From the NCBI RefSeq assembly GCF_958450345.1, contig NC_088784.1:59700247-59764246 (forward strand): a DNA stretch of 64,000 bases, written 5' to 3'. The position numbers and the translations under genes were made by a program. How positions within the stretch are numbered: the stretch's first letter is position 1; the number at the start of each line of letters is the position of its first letter. The notes beneath the pieces are model-generated. The model worked only from the letters and a program-made list of their open reading frames with translations, was not told the origin of the DNA and searched no databases. Shown piece by piece: positions 24,229 to 36,364 of the stretch. Source of the stretch: Calliphora vicina (Eukaryota > Arthropoda > Insecta > Diptera > Calliphoridae).

Positions 24229-25551
24229 CATAGAAGTTCAAATGATATAAAATTTAGTTCCAAAAATATATCTATGTATGTATCCCCCTGAAAATTCTTT
24301 AATTTTTACATAAAAATACGAAAATTTGATTTTTTTTGGACAAATTTAAGATCCACCATATAACCTGTTACTACAAAATAGAACTTCAACTTCCTTCTGT
24401 CATTTGTGTCCACCATGAACATAAAATGTTGCAAAGCAGGGAACTCGTAACAAAGACGAGGATTAGGAAGGGGAAAGATCAAACAAAAATAAAGACAAAG
24501 ACACACATCCACAAAAGTACAACATTTTATACGAGATACGAGTATGTATAAATTTCTGTTGTTTTAAATTAAACAGAAACTTCATAGCTTTCGTTTGGCA
24601 TAAAAAAAATTAAAAAAAAAACAGCAACTCACATCGTGCTTAAAAAGTAAAACTAAATACAAAAAATAAAAAATCAAGCAATAACAAAGAATATACGTAA
24701 AAAGCAAAACAGAAAACAGTTACTGGGAAACATGCGAAGAACACAAGACGAGAAACAAACAAAAAAAATATATATATAAAATTATATAAAAAAAGATACA
24801 CATACAAAAGATACATATATCTAGATATATGAACACACATAGATACGAGTACAACATACATACATACATCCATCCATACATACATTTAAGCTGAAATGCA
24901 AGCAACTCGCAAGACATACAACCATTTAGTCACATTGGCTTACTGTCAGTTAGACAAACAGACCAACATTATAGACAGTCAGACAGACAGTGTAAGCCAG
25001 ACCAGACCATCCATTCAGCCAGTCAGTCAGTTAGTTAGTATGTAGTATTTGACTATAGAAAATTCAAGCAATACCCGAGGACTGTAAGCGAGTGTAACGT
25101 TTTTTTATACTATATACAAAATATATTGTATACTTTTTTACTTTTAGCTTTTCGCTGGAGAACTGGTACTCATTATACGTTACTGAGACACGACACTCGC
25201 ACACCCCACTCATATATACAGTGTGTTATTAAAGTTACGAGATATATTTAGATACATATGTAGATATAGATAAAATGTGCAATGGTTTCAATTCCGATCG
25301 ATTTTATTTTAGCTTCTTTAGAATCCGTTAGTTTTGAGAACTCCCACATATTTTGAATCATTTTTTATCTTCGATTTAAATTTGGAAAGTTTTGTGAATC
25401 AAGGACGCCTGAATCAAAACCCTACTGTCAGGTCCGAAGGCTGTATATTCGAAGTCGATTTTTTATAATCACTATCGTAATATTGAAAAATGTTTTAACA
25501 TGAATTCAGTTTCTATGATAAAATATCAAAATATTTGAGATCGAATAATTA
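24229..25551. other. Microsatellite-rich intergenic DNA
   Basis: No credible gene. 24770-24890 is a TATA/CATA microsatellite. 24940-25040 carries a cluster of CAGAC/GTCTG-type pentamers (acagaccaac, gtcagacagacagtg, cagaccagacc) and a GTCA run. About 25275-25440 resembles the left half of the element at 21915. Confidence 0.4.
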
Positions 25552-26110
25552 CACAGTGTTACAAAAGTGAACCAAAAAAAATATATATGCAGGGGTTCTC
25601 ATGTTCCAATTGTGTTTTGTTGAAGTCCATTGGAAAGCTACTTTCACTAAAATGAGAAAAAAATATTTTACTTGATCTTGATCAACTCAGAGCTTGAAGA
25701 TAATGAAAATTTGTTTAAAAAAAATTGCGTTTTTGGAAACTAAACGACCGTAACACAGACATTTTCCAACCGATTTTGGAAGGTAAAATAATCGCACTGG
25801 TTCCTCTAACGAAAGTCAACTCAAAATTTAAAAATGTTTAGTAGTGGAAAAAAACTGTTTTTTTTTTTGTTTAATACATTACAGTGAATGTTGAAGACGG
25901 ATAAAACTGTATTTTTTGGCGAAAAAGTAGGATCACATGGTTTATTATGCCGATTAACAATAAGAATGTGCCAGAGTTGGAAAACTTTAACCCCCCCCTC
26001 AAATCAAATTCAGATGTAAACTTTCATAACACCGATAAACGTGTCTTTTTTTTGTATCCTCTATTAAAATTTATTGGTCTGATCTTGTAATTTTTTTGTG
26101 TTGTACAGTG
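25552..26110. repeat. TIR element CACAGTG...TACAGTG (559 bp)
   Basis: Left CACAGTGTTACAAAAGTG with TTA before it; right 'gtgttgtacagtg' with TAA after it. The right ~180 bp ('gaatgtgccagagttg ... ttattggtctgatcttgtaa') is shared with the right part of the element at 34687-35375. Non-coding. Confidence 0.6.
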
Positions 26111-26293
26111 TAATGAAAGTACTAAACGAAGTGATCGAAACAAATTATAAGTATTTCCTAACTCTCTGAACTCTAATAAAACATAATTGCGATATGACTA
26201 CCCCTGCATATTTGTGGTGTAGCATAGTTTTACTTTAGAAGATATTTGCGATTTTATCTGTTTATTATGTTATTTAATTTATAGTCTCTATTA

Positions 26294-27464
26294 CACAGGT
26301 CAACAGCTAAAAAAGGCTTGAATAACCACTGTATAGATTTGATGCATCATGGCTAAGTACAAAAATGGTAAAATTTTTCAATTCTGTGGAGAGATGTTTT
26401 TTTTAAAATTTTAAGTAAAATTATAAATTTTGTTAGACGTTTCTCCACATAATTAATAATAACTCAAAATGGGTTAGTTCGGTATTATTAAAATATACTT
26501 AGAAAATTTAAATTTACATAACCATTAATTCGTTTATATATTGCGTAGTTTCGGAGTGAGATGAAATGAATTTCGATGTGAAAATTTGTACATAACATAG
26601 GGAAAATGTTTCCAAAATACAATTAATCAAAAGAAGAACCTTAACTACTCAATTTTATGTATATCAAACAAAAAACCTAATTTTTTTTTAAAAATGAGCG
26701 AATTAACTTAATTGTGGATAAATTCGAAAAGAAACCATTGATTTTTATAATCGACTAGCAAACGTTGTTCTGCACACAAAGTTTGAAGACTCCCACTATA
26801 ATAGTACTCCACATATGCATTAATAAATTGTTACTTTGTATGGGAGGTGCCATGCCCATGGTTCCCATATAGGTTCCAATTGTGAATCTAAACCATCCAG
26901 GGACCCACTCAAACACACACAACAAATTTCATCGAAATCGGCCCAGCCGTTAAGGAGGAGTTTAGTTACTAACACACGTACAGAAGAATTATATATATAA
27001 AGATATCTCATTTTGTTCCTATTACATATGGCTTTGCGACAAAGTAATAATTCTGAACAATTTCTGCCATTTTGGATTTTTCATGATTTTTTTAAAACAA
27101 AAAAATTTACTATTTTCACATAAAAAATATATTTTTTGCTTCAATTTGTTATTATAACTCCGAAACTACTGAGCCAATTGGAACGCAATATATAATCGGC
27201 TTAATGTAATGTTTATGTAAATCTCAAATTTTCTAAGTTTATTGTAATAATATCTGACTAAACCTTTTTGAGTTATCATTAATTAATTATGTGGAGAAAC
27301 GTCTAAAAAAATTTATAATTTTACTTAAAGATTTTTTTTTTTAAAAAAAGCTCTCCACAGAATTTAAAATCTGAACCATAATTTTACTACTGGAACCCCA
27401 ATTCATCAAAATTTTGTAGTATTTTAAAAAGCCTTTAAATTTTTTTCGATTTTGTTGCCTTGTG
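26294..27464. repeat. CACAGGTCAACA family TIR element with TTA duplication
   Basis: Left CACAGGTCAACAGC preceded by TTA; right 'gttgccttgtg' followed by TTA. Subterminal blocks are inverted: 'acgtttctccacataatta' at the left and 'taattatgtggagaaacgt' at the right. Related copies at 22785-23683 and 41902-42847. A Helitron-like insert occupies 26755-27003. No transposase ORF. Confidence 0.75.
26755..27003 (-). mobile_element. Short non-autonomous Helitron-like element
   Basis: Read on the minus strand it begins TCTTTATATATATAATTC and ends CGTTTGCTAG, fitting the TC...CTRR rule. It sits exactly between A and T with no duplication. The uninterrupted sister sequence ATCGATAT is visible at about 23064 and 23444, while here it reads ATCGA-insert-TATC. 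It contains the 'aaatcggcccagccgttaag' block common in insect dispersed repeats. A weak hairpin (GCAGAAC/GTTTGC) overlaps the 3' end. Confidence 0.7.
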
Positions 27465-27984
27465 TTATAAATAATGTTGCTCTCAAAAAGCAAAAGCAAC
27501 AAATGCTTTTGATATCTGTAGTCGAGATCATCAAATATTTGCTTAACCAACTTAATTGTAAACTTTGTTTACGCAAAATGGTTATTTTTTCTTATTCCAG
27601 TGTTTTGTATGAATTTTCATAAGCTAACGATCTTTGAAATAATGGTCGCAGACTTACAAAAGTCATTATCAAATTCTATGACGAGCTAGATATGTCCGTC
27701 CGTCCGCCTGTGTGTAAGATATAGTGGGCGGATTTATTTCCTTAATATTCTTTGTTGATTAGAAATAATTGGTATTGATAAGGTTAAACGAGGAGACCAC
27801 AAAATTTGGCACAAATAGTTTTGGTGTCCAAAAATTAACAAAATATTTGAAATCGTTAAAAACTTTTGGAACAAAATATATGAAAAACTTTGTTCAGACT
27901 TACCATTATACATTTTTTGTTCCCGATAACAATTAAATGCATAAATCTAGCAAGGTGAAATTTACCACTGATATTTTCTACAAC
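27465..27984. other. AT-rich spacer with repeat fragment
   Basis: About 27680-27720 has the 'gctagatatgtccgtccgtc' fragment of the dispersed 'tgtccgtctg' repeat; nothing else recognised. Confidence 0.35.
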
Positions 27985-28455
27985 ATTTCTAATTATATTT
28001 CAGAAAATTCCAATTGAATTTCTGAAATTTCCAATTATATTTCAGAATTTTCTAATTGAATTTCTGAACAATCCAACTATATTTCAGAATTGTCCATTTA
28101 TATTTCAGATATTTTTAATTGCGTTTCAGAAATTTCCAATTCTATTTCAGAATTTTCCAATTGTTTTTCAGAAATTTCTATTTGTATTTCAGAAATTTCT
28201 ATTGGTATTGCTATTAGAATTTTCTGAAATACAAATGGAAATTTCTGAAATACAATTGGAAACTTTTTAAATATAAATTAAAAATTCTGAATGAAATGGA
28301 AATTTCTGAAATACAATTGGAAAATTCTGAAATGCAATTAAAAATATCTGAAATATAAATGGACAATTCTGAAATATAGTTGGAATATTCTGAAATTCAA
28401 TTAGAAAATTCTGAAATATAATTGGACAATTCTGAAATACAATTGGAAATGGTGT
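27985..28455. repeat. Head-to-head 21-bp minisatellite forming a large hairpin
   Basis: A ~21-bp unit of the form tttcagaawtttccaattrta is repeated about ten times to roughly 28205. It is then repeated in the opposite orientation (tacaattggaaatttctgaaa) to about 28455. The minus-strand translation of the second half shows a strict 7-residue period (xxFQNxP), which reflects the repeat and is not evidence of a gene. Confidence 0.85.
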
Positions 28456-28483
28456 TGTAATCGAAAATGTCTTTAAACATAAC

Positions 28484-29075
28484 CATAGGGTAACATATAC
28501 TACGTTTATACGCACGGCTTATTCACAAATAAAAATATGCATTTAGAAAAATTTGGCGCATAAACAGTGAATTAATTTTTTATTTGCGAATAGCTAACTC
28601 ACGAAAACAATTCCTGATTAACGACACTATTTGCAAATAAGATTTTAAGCATTGCCATATGTTTTAACATTTTTAGTTTATTAAGACTTTTTTTAAATAT
28701 TTCATTGTGTTTTTGCATTAATTGGATTGCGAGACAAATATGAATTTTAGATTCTATCATTTTTGCAAAAAAAACATTACTACCAATTTATTAAAGTTTA
28801 CCATCCGGCATCACATAAAAACATAAATTTTCCGACTTATAAACAGTGAGTTAGTTAATTGCAAATAATTTTTATTTGCGAGAAGGCTACGTATAAACGT
28901 AGTAATAGATACGAGACGTATTTGTCAAAACCCTAAGTCTGTTGTCAAAAACCCAACTCTTGCAACAACAAAATACATGCTAGTCAATGTATGTTGTTGT
29001 TGTATCAGACATATGATTTGTTGTATTTTTGTTTGAAAAATCTGAGTGTCTCGTCTCCAATTATTATTTTCTATG
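28484..29075. mobile_element. CATAGGG MITE interrupted by another MITE
   Basis: Starts 'catagggtaacata' and, after the insert at 28500-28902, continues 'gatacgagacgtatttgtc' to 'gaaaaatctgagtgtctcg' and CTATG. This matches the ends of 22805-22980 and 24137-24228. It is an older, more diverged copy. Confidence 0.55.
28500..28902. mobile_element. CTACGTTTATACG MITE with TA duplication, copy 1
   Basis: Left CTACGTTTATACGCACGGC; right 'gctacgtataaacgtag'; ~34-bp inverted ends including 'cacaaataaaa'; TA on both sides. A second copy at 48753-49193 also has TA on both sides. 403 bp, non-coding; target choice suggests a Tc1/mariner-type source. Confidence 0.8.
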
Positions 29076-31429
29076 ACTCAAACAATTATCAACCTATTTC
29101 AGACTTTTATATCATTTTAGAAAGATAATTTTATATATGTAGATTACAATTTTATAACTCAATGCTAAATTAAATTGTTAATAAAACAATTTTGTAAATA
29201 AATAAAATACATCCGATTTTTCACCTTGTAAACGGATTTCTATGATTTAGAGCCGATGAGTCACGAATTAACATTATCCGATTAGACTTAAATTTCAAGA
29301 GATCGACTACACAAGATAGTATCACAATAATCCTAAATACAGTCCGTCCTCCCAATATTGTTTTGTTCGATTTAAAAATCATTATAAAATTTTTTAAAAA
29401 TTGAAAAATATTGACAGTAAACTTTTGCCTTGCACTGTAAAATTTTACATAATGCATGTGTATGAGTGTGTGTGTGTGAATATATGTTTGTATTAGAGGC
29501 AGTTATGTAGACGTTGTTGTTGTGCTTAATGCATTGATGGGGGACGAAGACCAAAAGGCAATCGATAAAAAAAATAGAAAACAACAACATACGTACGAGA
29601 ATGTCTGTCTAACAAACTGACTATCTGTCTGACGACTGGGCAAACAGACCAAATAACAGACATTAACGCTGGCTGAGTAAGTAGTGGCCGACGACGACGT
29701 CAGACTGGTCGTTTTTAAAATGCCAGTAAGTTGCATATAAAATGCCTGCTTTAAAGCCTGTTTTTTCTTTGCTTTTTTTTTTTGTTTCTGTTAAACTTTT
29801 TATACAATATTTTTCCACTTTTTTTTATAAATTTTGTATAAATTAATACTGACTTGTACGGGTATGTTTCTCCATCTGTTTAATTTTATGCGTGTGTATA
29901 AAGTACAATAATATACAATACAAGTAAATTTTTTTTTGTATATTTTCAAACTTAAAACTTAATAAAATGCATTTTTTGTTGTTGTTTGAGTTGAAAATTT
30001 CTTGGAAAAAATAAAATTTTATTTTGAAAACTGTTAAACGTTAACTGTGTATGTTCAGTTATTCTTTTTTCGATAAAAACTTTGGTTGTTAAAATAATTG
30101 TTGAATTGAAATTTCAGTTACATATACATATGTACAATTATAAATCTAAAATCATTTATAGTCAATTTTTAATTTAAAAAAAACATGTAATAAGAAATAC
30201 TCGCAAATTCTTAAGAAAAAAAAAAGGTTTTGTAAATATTTAAAAAAAATAAGAAAACCAATCTTCTAATATAAAACTTATTAAATTAAATAAAAGTTTA
30301 ATTTCATTCATTCTTAGTTTAAATGTTAATGTTTATGTTAATCACTACGAAAAGAAAATTTGGACACTAGAAATGAATAATTTGATTTGATTGCCTTATT
30401 ACAAAAATTGTTACTACAAACAAACATATTTGATTCTAAAAAAAAACTAATCAATTTATTTGGCTCATTCAATATTCATAATGAACTTTTCTCTGTGTAT
30501 TATTATTTTTAAATATGTTTTTAGTTTATTTTAATTCTTCAATAACTTTAATTTTATTCTAAGTATGTAATTTATATGAAATACAAAAACAAATTGAAAT
30601 CCCAAAAAGAAATCTAAAAAATTCTTTTTTCTATTGTGATATAAAATTATTATTAAACAAAAAAACCAACAAAACTTGTAAAATTAGTTTTAATTTAGTT
30701 TATATAAACTGTGTATAATAAAACAACAAGCAAAAAATTAAATTAAAAAAAATATATATGATAGAAAAAATCATCCCTAAAATAAATTATAAATAATATA
30801 CAAAACATTTTAACTCCAGCATACATATTATTTTAGCCATGTACTGTTTGGCAGCCAAAGTGCAGGCATTAAAAAATTCCATTTCATTTCGTTTATTTCA
30901 TTTTTGAAACCATCGTTTTGCCTTATTTAATACGTTAATCCAATTGTTTTTTTTTATTTTTAAATAAAATTGTTTATAAATTTAAAATATTTTAAGTCAA
31001 ATTAATTATTCATATTGAATTTAGTTTACAATTAATTTAATATTAAACAAAAATGTTTTATTTTTTTGAGATTTTCAGGTTTTTCATTATTAATTTTTAA
31101 TTTGTATAATAAGTATACCGATACATAAGTAAATACAAAATTATGAATTATTTTTGTAATTTATGTTTGTTATTTAGCCTAAATATTATTGTATAAGTTT
31201 AATATAATATTTAATATAACTGAAGAAACTCAATTTCAACATATTGGATGAAAGGAGAAAAGAAAAGGAGAGAAAGAAAATAATGTTGTTTTCAAAATAA
31301 AACGAAACCAAATGAACTTTAACAAAAAAAAAAATATATAAATTTCATGTTTTTTATTTCAAATATTTTTGAATATGGGTGGTTAATTATGTTAATGTTA
31401 TACGGCATTAATTAAACGAAAATTTTTTG
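29076..31429. other. Unique AT-rich DNA, no gene seen
   Basis: 2.3 kb with very few repeats and no credible ORF. 29455-29480 is a TG run. 29600-29715 is a comparatively GC-rich block with several GTCTG/CAGAC pentamers. 29900-31400 is extremely AT-rich with many ATTA/TAATT cores. Confidence 0.4.
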
Positions 31430-32049
31430 AAATGCCTCAGCTACATCGGTGATGGGCACAACGAGAACATGCCTCTATAGTAATTATATTGGAATGTAGC
31501 TTAAAGCGCAGTTTCTAATTGTGTGTTTGAAGCCCAATCTCCAATTTGATTCCCTTTTGATATTTTTTTTATAATTTAAATTATAATTATACAAGTTTCG
31601 CTCACATTCATGTTGTGTCCAACGTGTTCGGCTCCTGGTGGCTATAAATGCCCCAAACTTTATGTTTGTTCGTTTTAAAATATCAGCTCAAAATCAGAAG
31701 TTATTGCATTTTTAAATTTTAAGGAAAAGTCTGAGAAATCTGTGATGTGTCATTTCAAAAATTGAAATTGTACTTACAGTGTAATTAGTTCTAAAACGAA
31801 TGTTATACGAACAATTTCGGATTGTTGAAGAACAGCATGCGGCAAGATTCTATAAATTTTCAGTTTGTTGTTGATTTGAAATCCATTAATTAGACTACGG
31901 GAAAAGAAAAGATAAACATATTATATATCAGCGTGTAGGAAATTATGTCCTCTTTTCAAAAATTTACAAAATTGTTTAGAATTAAAATAATTATAGAAGA
32001 CTTTTTTCAAAAATATGGGAATAAAATATTATAGCTGATTTTTTTGGAA
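31430..32049 (-). other. Slightly GC-richer unique DNA, possible coding remnant on minus strand
   Basis: On the minus strand from about 31670 to 31510 one frame is open for ~60 codons. Two stop codons later the same frame reads RHVLVVPITDVAEAFQKIFV before a stop near 31423. I do not recognise the family, and no start or splice sites are convincing. It may be a decayed exon or chance. Confidence 0.15.
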
Positions 32050-33076
32050 AATTTTAATTTTTAAAATTCAATAAAAGTTTTGTTTATGAATCGTTTTTAA
32101 TGAAATTTTACACTTATATAGATCCAAATCCAAAAGTGAAAAAGATATTTGTGAATTATTAATGACAATCCCACAATTCCCAAAAAACTTTCCAAAAATC
32201 CCAAAATGGGGATTTTTTAGATTTTTTGATTTATTGAAGGCACCAAGCTTGGGGCTATGAAATCCCTTTGCACAATATTGAAGAACATATTGGGACATAC
32301 AAAACAGGTCTTAATTTTTTTAAAGCAGCTGTGGTTTGAGAAAGTGTTGTCTAAAGTTAAAATTTATATAAAAAATAGGTCTACATCGGAAGGCTCTGGA
32401 CCACGTAATAATACAAATTTTGATATTATTTTGCTTCTATAATATTTCACGAAATGTTGTCTTTCAGAAAAATATAAATACACTATTTATCTTTTTCTTA
32501 TTTTCTGTATAATTTAAAATTAATGTAAGTACTTTTTTATTTTTTTTATGTTTGAATGCACATAAAACGAAAAAACGACTTTTTTATTTTTTTTAAGTTT
32601 GAATGCACATAACTTTTGACTCAGTAGATGTTTTTAAACAATTCTTTCATACTATTATTAATACATGCCTTGTTAATTCAAAAACTTTTTCAAGAAAATC
32701 GGGAAAGAATTGGATCCGTTATTAGCAAAAAACCAGACCAAGGTAGGTAAATAAAATAAAATTTTACTTTTCAAATGCGAATAACTCGTAAACTATAATA
32801 TATGGCTAAAGCAATGTTTTTTGTAGATCTCGTCTAGTAGATTCCATATATATAAAAATCTTTCAAATCGGATCGCAAACAAAAATTTGACATCATTTTT
32901 AATTTTTGATATACCCGAGGTGCCCCACTGTGGCACCCCCTTGGTGTTATAAGCCCAAATCCAATACTTAAACTTATCAACACTTCCTCTATGGCCACGG
33001 GAAATTTTATTAAAATCGGGCAATTCGTTTAGAAGTTACAGATTTATTTCCACTTTTTTTCAGATATCCCACTGTG
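32050..33076. repeat. CACAGTGGG-family element, copy 2
   Basis: Shares 'atcccacaattccc ... atcccaaaatgg' with the left part of the element at 3-875, and 'gtttagaagttacagattta' with its right part. The right end is CCCACTGTG at 33076. It aligns by eye along most of its length with 58830-59685. Left terminus not identified. Confidence 0.55.
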
Positions 33077-33279
33077 TGATGTCGCAATTATTTCTAAAAC
33101 ACGTTCTTTAGAACACAACACCATTTCTTTGGCACTAAAGATACATTGGCTCTAGAATAGTTCTGTATATCACTTATTAGTTCTGAAAAGTCTGAGTGGA
33201 GCTGGTTTAAAAACTGTTTTATTTATGTATATTTCAAAATATTTGAATCAAATATATGTATGTATATTAGAGGTTCATT

Positions 33280-33990
33280 TTATATTTTTCTTAAGTTTTA
33301 TCAAAATCGGCCCAAAAATATATATTATTTCGCTATCTTTCCATTAGAAATTCCAAATATTGAAAAATTTTACCTTTGAACTTCACGATTTAAGGGTTAA
33401 CGTTTTCCGATTGTAGGAAAACTTTCAGACTATATTTTAAATTACCTGAACTATAATATTTTGGCTCATTCGCCAAAATATGGCCAAAAAAATTAGTTTT
33501 TCTCGAAAATCCCAAAAATTATATCGCAGGTACGGAAAAACTATAGGAGGTATTGACATACTTTTTTTACATTTTTATTCCCTATTATGTTGTCAATAAC
33601 TCTCGATGTGATGATCAAAAAATTCTGAAATTTGTTTAACAAAATTTTTAAAAATTCGAATAGGTTAACTGTATCCTATGAGGATAAAAACTCATATACA
33701 ATTAAATATGGATATATTTTATGTAAGAATAAATTTTATTATGTAAACATTTCGATTCTTTTAAATTAAATTGCAAAAGTAATTATTTAATGGCAAACAT
33801 TTTAAAAATTTGAAAAAAAATTAATTTTTCCCCCTTTTAAATGCACCTCAAAACTAAATCGAAAGTCGGCACGGGTTGCCCTTCTTAGAACAAGCAAAAA
33901 TTTTTTTGATGATATTTTAGGTCATTACGAAAGTTTTCAGCGGGTACCGTTTCAACATTTGAAAAAATTTAATTGTAAGGGACACTTTAA
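33280..33990. repeat. Fragment of the TTAGAGTGAC palindrome family
   Basis: 'aaattccaaatattgaaaaa', 'cttcacgatttaagg', 'gatgatcaaaaaattctgaa' and 'ggttaactgtatcctatgag' all match the arms of the large palindrome at 53391-55817. Ends are missing and the copy is diverged. Confidence 0.55.
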
Positions 33991-34686
33991 TATATATTAA
34001 TTATACCATTTTTTAAATATCAAAATTAAATAAAAATGTTGGACGAATCCACCAGAATTTCGGAGTCAATATTTGGGAAACGAATCATCTTATAAAAATG
34101 AAATTTTTTACCTCAATGAATACAAAAATCTATTATCAAGCGTTTTTATTTCTAAATATAAGTCTTCTTATGTTAATTCAATAATTGAACCGACCAAACA
34201 ATAATGCAACTAGTTAAAACCGTGACAATTCAAATCAAATCACTGGTGAGAGAACTAGTGATCGAAGTATTCCTAAGAAGTTAAACTGAACATGTACTGA
34301 CTTTAAAAATGCATTCTAGAATTATTTGAACTAATGTACTTTTCCTAATAAATATTTACAATTCCTGGGGATTTAAGAATCCAGTTTTGAATATTTGTAT
34401 AAAAAAAATTTGCAAAAAAAATATATTTAAATTTGAGTACTTTTTAAGCGTATTATGGAAAGAATATTGATATTCTTTTTTTTTCGTAAAAATTACTCGA
34501 CATAAAACAACTTTAACTTCAGCTGTACGAGAGAAAAAAACTGTCTATATGAACCAAAATTACTGACTAACAAATTTCAATGAACTGTTTCATAGTAAAA
34601 GAAAATATTGAATTTTTACGAAATTAAATGCAGAAAAAATTAATTCATAATTAGAATAAACTCTTTAATAAATATAATATTTATTA

Positions 34687-35375
34687 CACTATACAACAAA
34701 ATCAAATTTTTTTCCAAAATTACAAGGTCCGAATCGCTGAAATATGCTGGACATTGTATGACAATGAAGAGGAATTCCATAGAGCTCAAAAAAATGTAAT
34801 TAATGAATACTTCCTATCCCAATTTACTATTGAAGGTAAAATTTTATTTTGGTTAAATTTGAAATATTTTTTTTCATGCTAAATTTGTGGGGTATTTTAA
34901 AATAAAATTCTTAATAAATGCAAAATTAACCATAGGCTCTCTTTTGTTATGTCTTATTTCTGACTTTCTGGTTGAATTTTCCGTTTTGGTGTATTCAGGG
35001 ACTTATAGTAAAATTTCACGAGTAATATTTTTGCGGAACATTTTAACCTCTTAATGGTGTTTTTTGCTCTTTTTTAAAAGAAGGACAAAAAAGACCCATG
35101 CCTTGAGGATTTAGAGGGTTAACTTATTCTACAAAAATGTTCTCCGTAACATTTTACATAAACTTGCTGAACACATTTTATACCTAAAATGTATGAGTCA
35201 CATGGTTTCTTATGCGGATTTACAATAAGAATGTGCCAGAGTTGAGAAACTTTAACCCTCCCTCAAATGAAATTCAGATGTAAACTTTCAAAACGCCGAT
35301 ACACGTGTCTTTTTTTGTCTCCTCTATCAAAATTTATTGGTCGGACCTTGTAATTTGTTTTGGTGTTGTGCAGTG
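34687..35375. repeat. TIR element CACTATACAACA...GTTGTGCAGTG
   Basis: Left CACTATACAACAAAATC and, inverted, the right end 'ggtgttgtgcagtg'. The next blocks 'attacaaggtccga' (left) and 'tcggaccttgtaatt' (right) are also inverted. Right-hand 180 bp shared with 25552-26110. TTA precedes the left end; the right flank is TTT. Confidence 0.6.
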
Positions 35376-36364
35376 TTTTTTCATTCAGTATAAGAACATG
35401 TTCATAAATATTATAGAATTGTACATGAATTTATTGCTTTTTATTAATTAATAAGTACTTTTGAGTCTTATTATTACTACTTTTTCTCAATTATTTAATT
35501 CTTGTTGATATGTATATTTCAATAACAATTACAGGTAATTGCAATGTATATTTTTGCAAATTACAATTACTTGTAATTGAAAAAAATCAATTAAAATAAT
35601 ATGTAATTATAATGTCTTATTGCTCAATTACTCATTGCAAGTAATTGTATTTCATTGATTCATACTTATTCGAAAACGAAGTTGGTAAGACCATCACGTA
35701 AGCGTGACAATGACAAATGTCCCGGGAATTTTTACTATTTTTCACTACCCGATTCCCTGTATTTTTATTCGGAAATCACGGGAATTAAAAACTGGCGAAA
35801 CTACAAAATAAGTTAGAACGCTATATTTTTCACCAAAAAATTGCGAAAAGTTTTTTTATACTTTTTCTTTTATATCTCGACTTGTTTTATTTATTTGGGG
35901 TTTTTCGAATGATAATTTAAAATTACATGCGGACGTCGGTTTATTTAATTCGCTAACTATAAGGCTTCAGAGTATATACATACAAATTTTGGAAATACAC
36001 TCAACAGTCATAGAGTAAAAAAGTCATACTTACGTATTTAGAACTTATTCATGCCGTATTTTTAATTGATTTTATTTAAAATTGTATACAAAATATACAA
36101 AAATGGAATTAGGATCGAATTTTTAACAGGAAAACGATTCGAACAAAATACTGCAATCGGGGACATCTAAATGTTTGAGTTACATTTGATTTTAAAATAT
36201 CTGCAATGAATCTTATGGTGTTTTATTTACATTTTGATTAAATAATCGATGTTTAGGTAACCAATTAAAATAAAGAAATACTTTTTTCAATTGCTTTGCT
36301 GTGATATCATAATTTTGTTCATTGCAATTATTTATGATTAATTGTCATTGCGAATGCAAGCCGT
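35376..36364. other. AT-rich DNA with AATTAC cluster
   Basis: No gene. 35510-35660 has a dozen or so AATTAC/GTAATT cores, which resemble homeodomain-type sites but can also arise from base composition. Confidence 0.3.

Noticed and set aside
34729..34835. An exon-like stretch between a T-rich AG acceptor and a GTAAAA donor, open in one frame
   Set aside because: Its first part ('attacaaggtccga') is repeated inverted at the right end of the same 34687-35375 element, so it is transposon terminus, not an exon.
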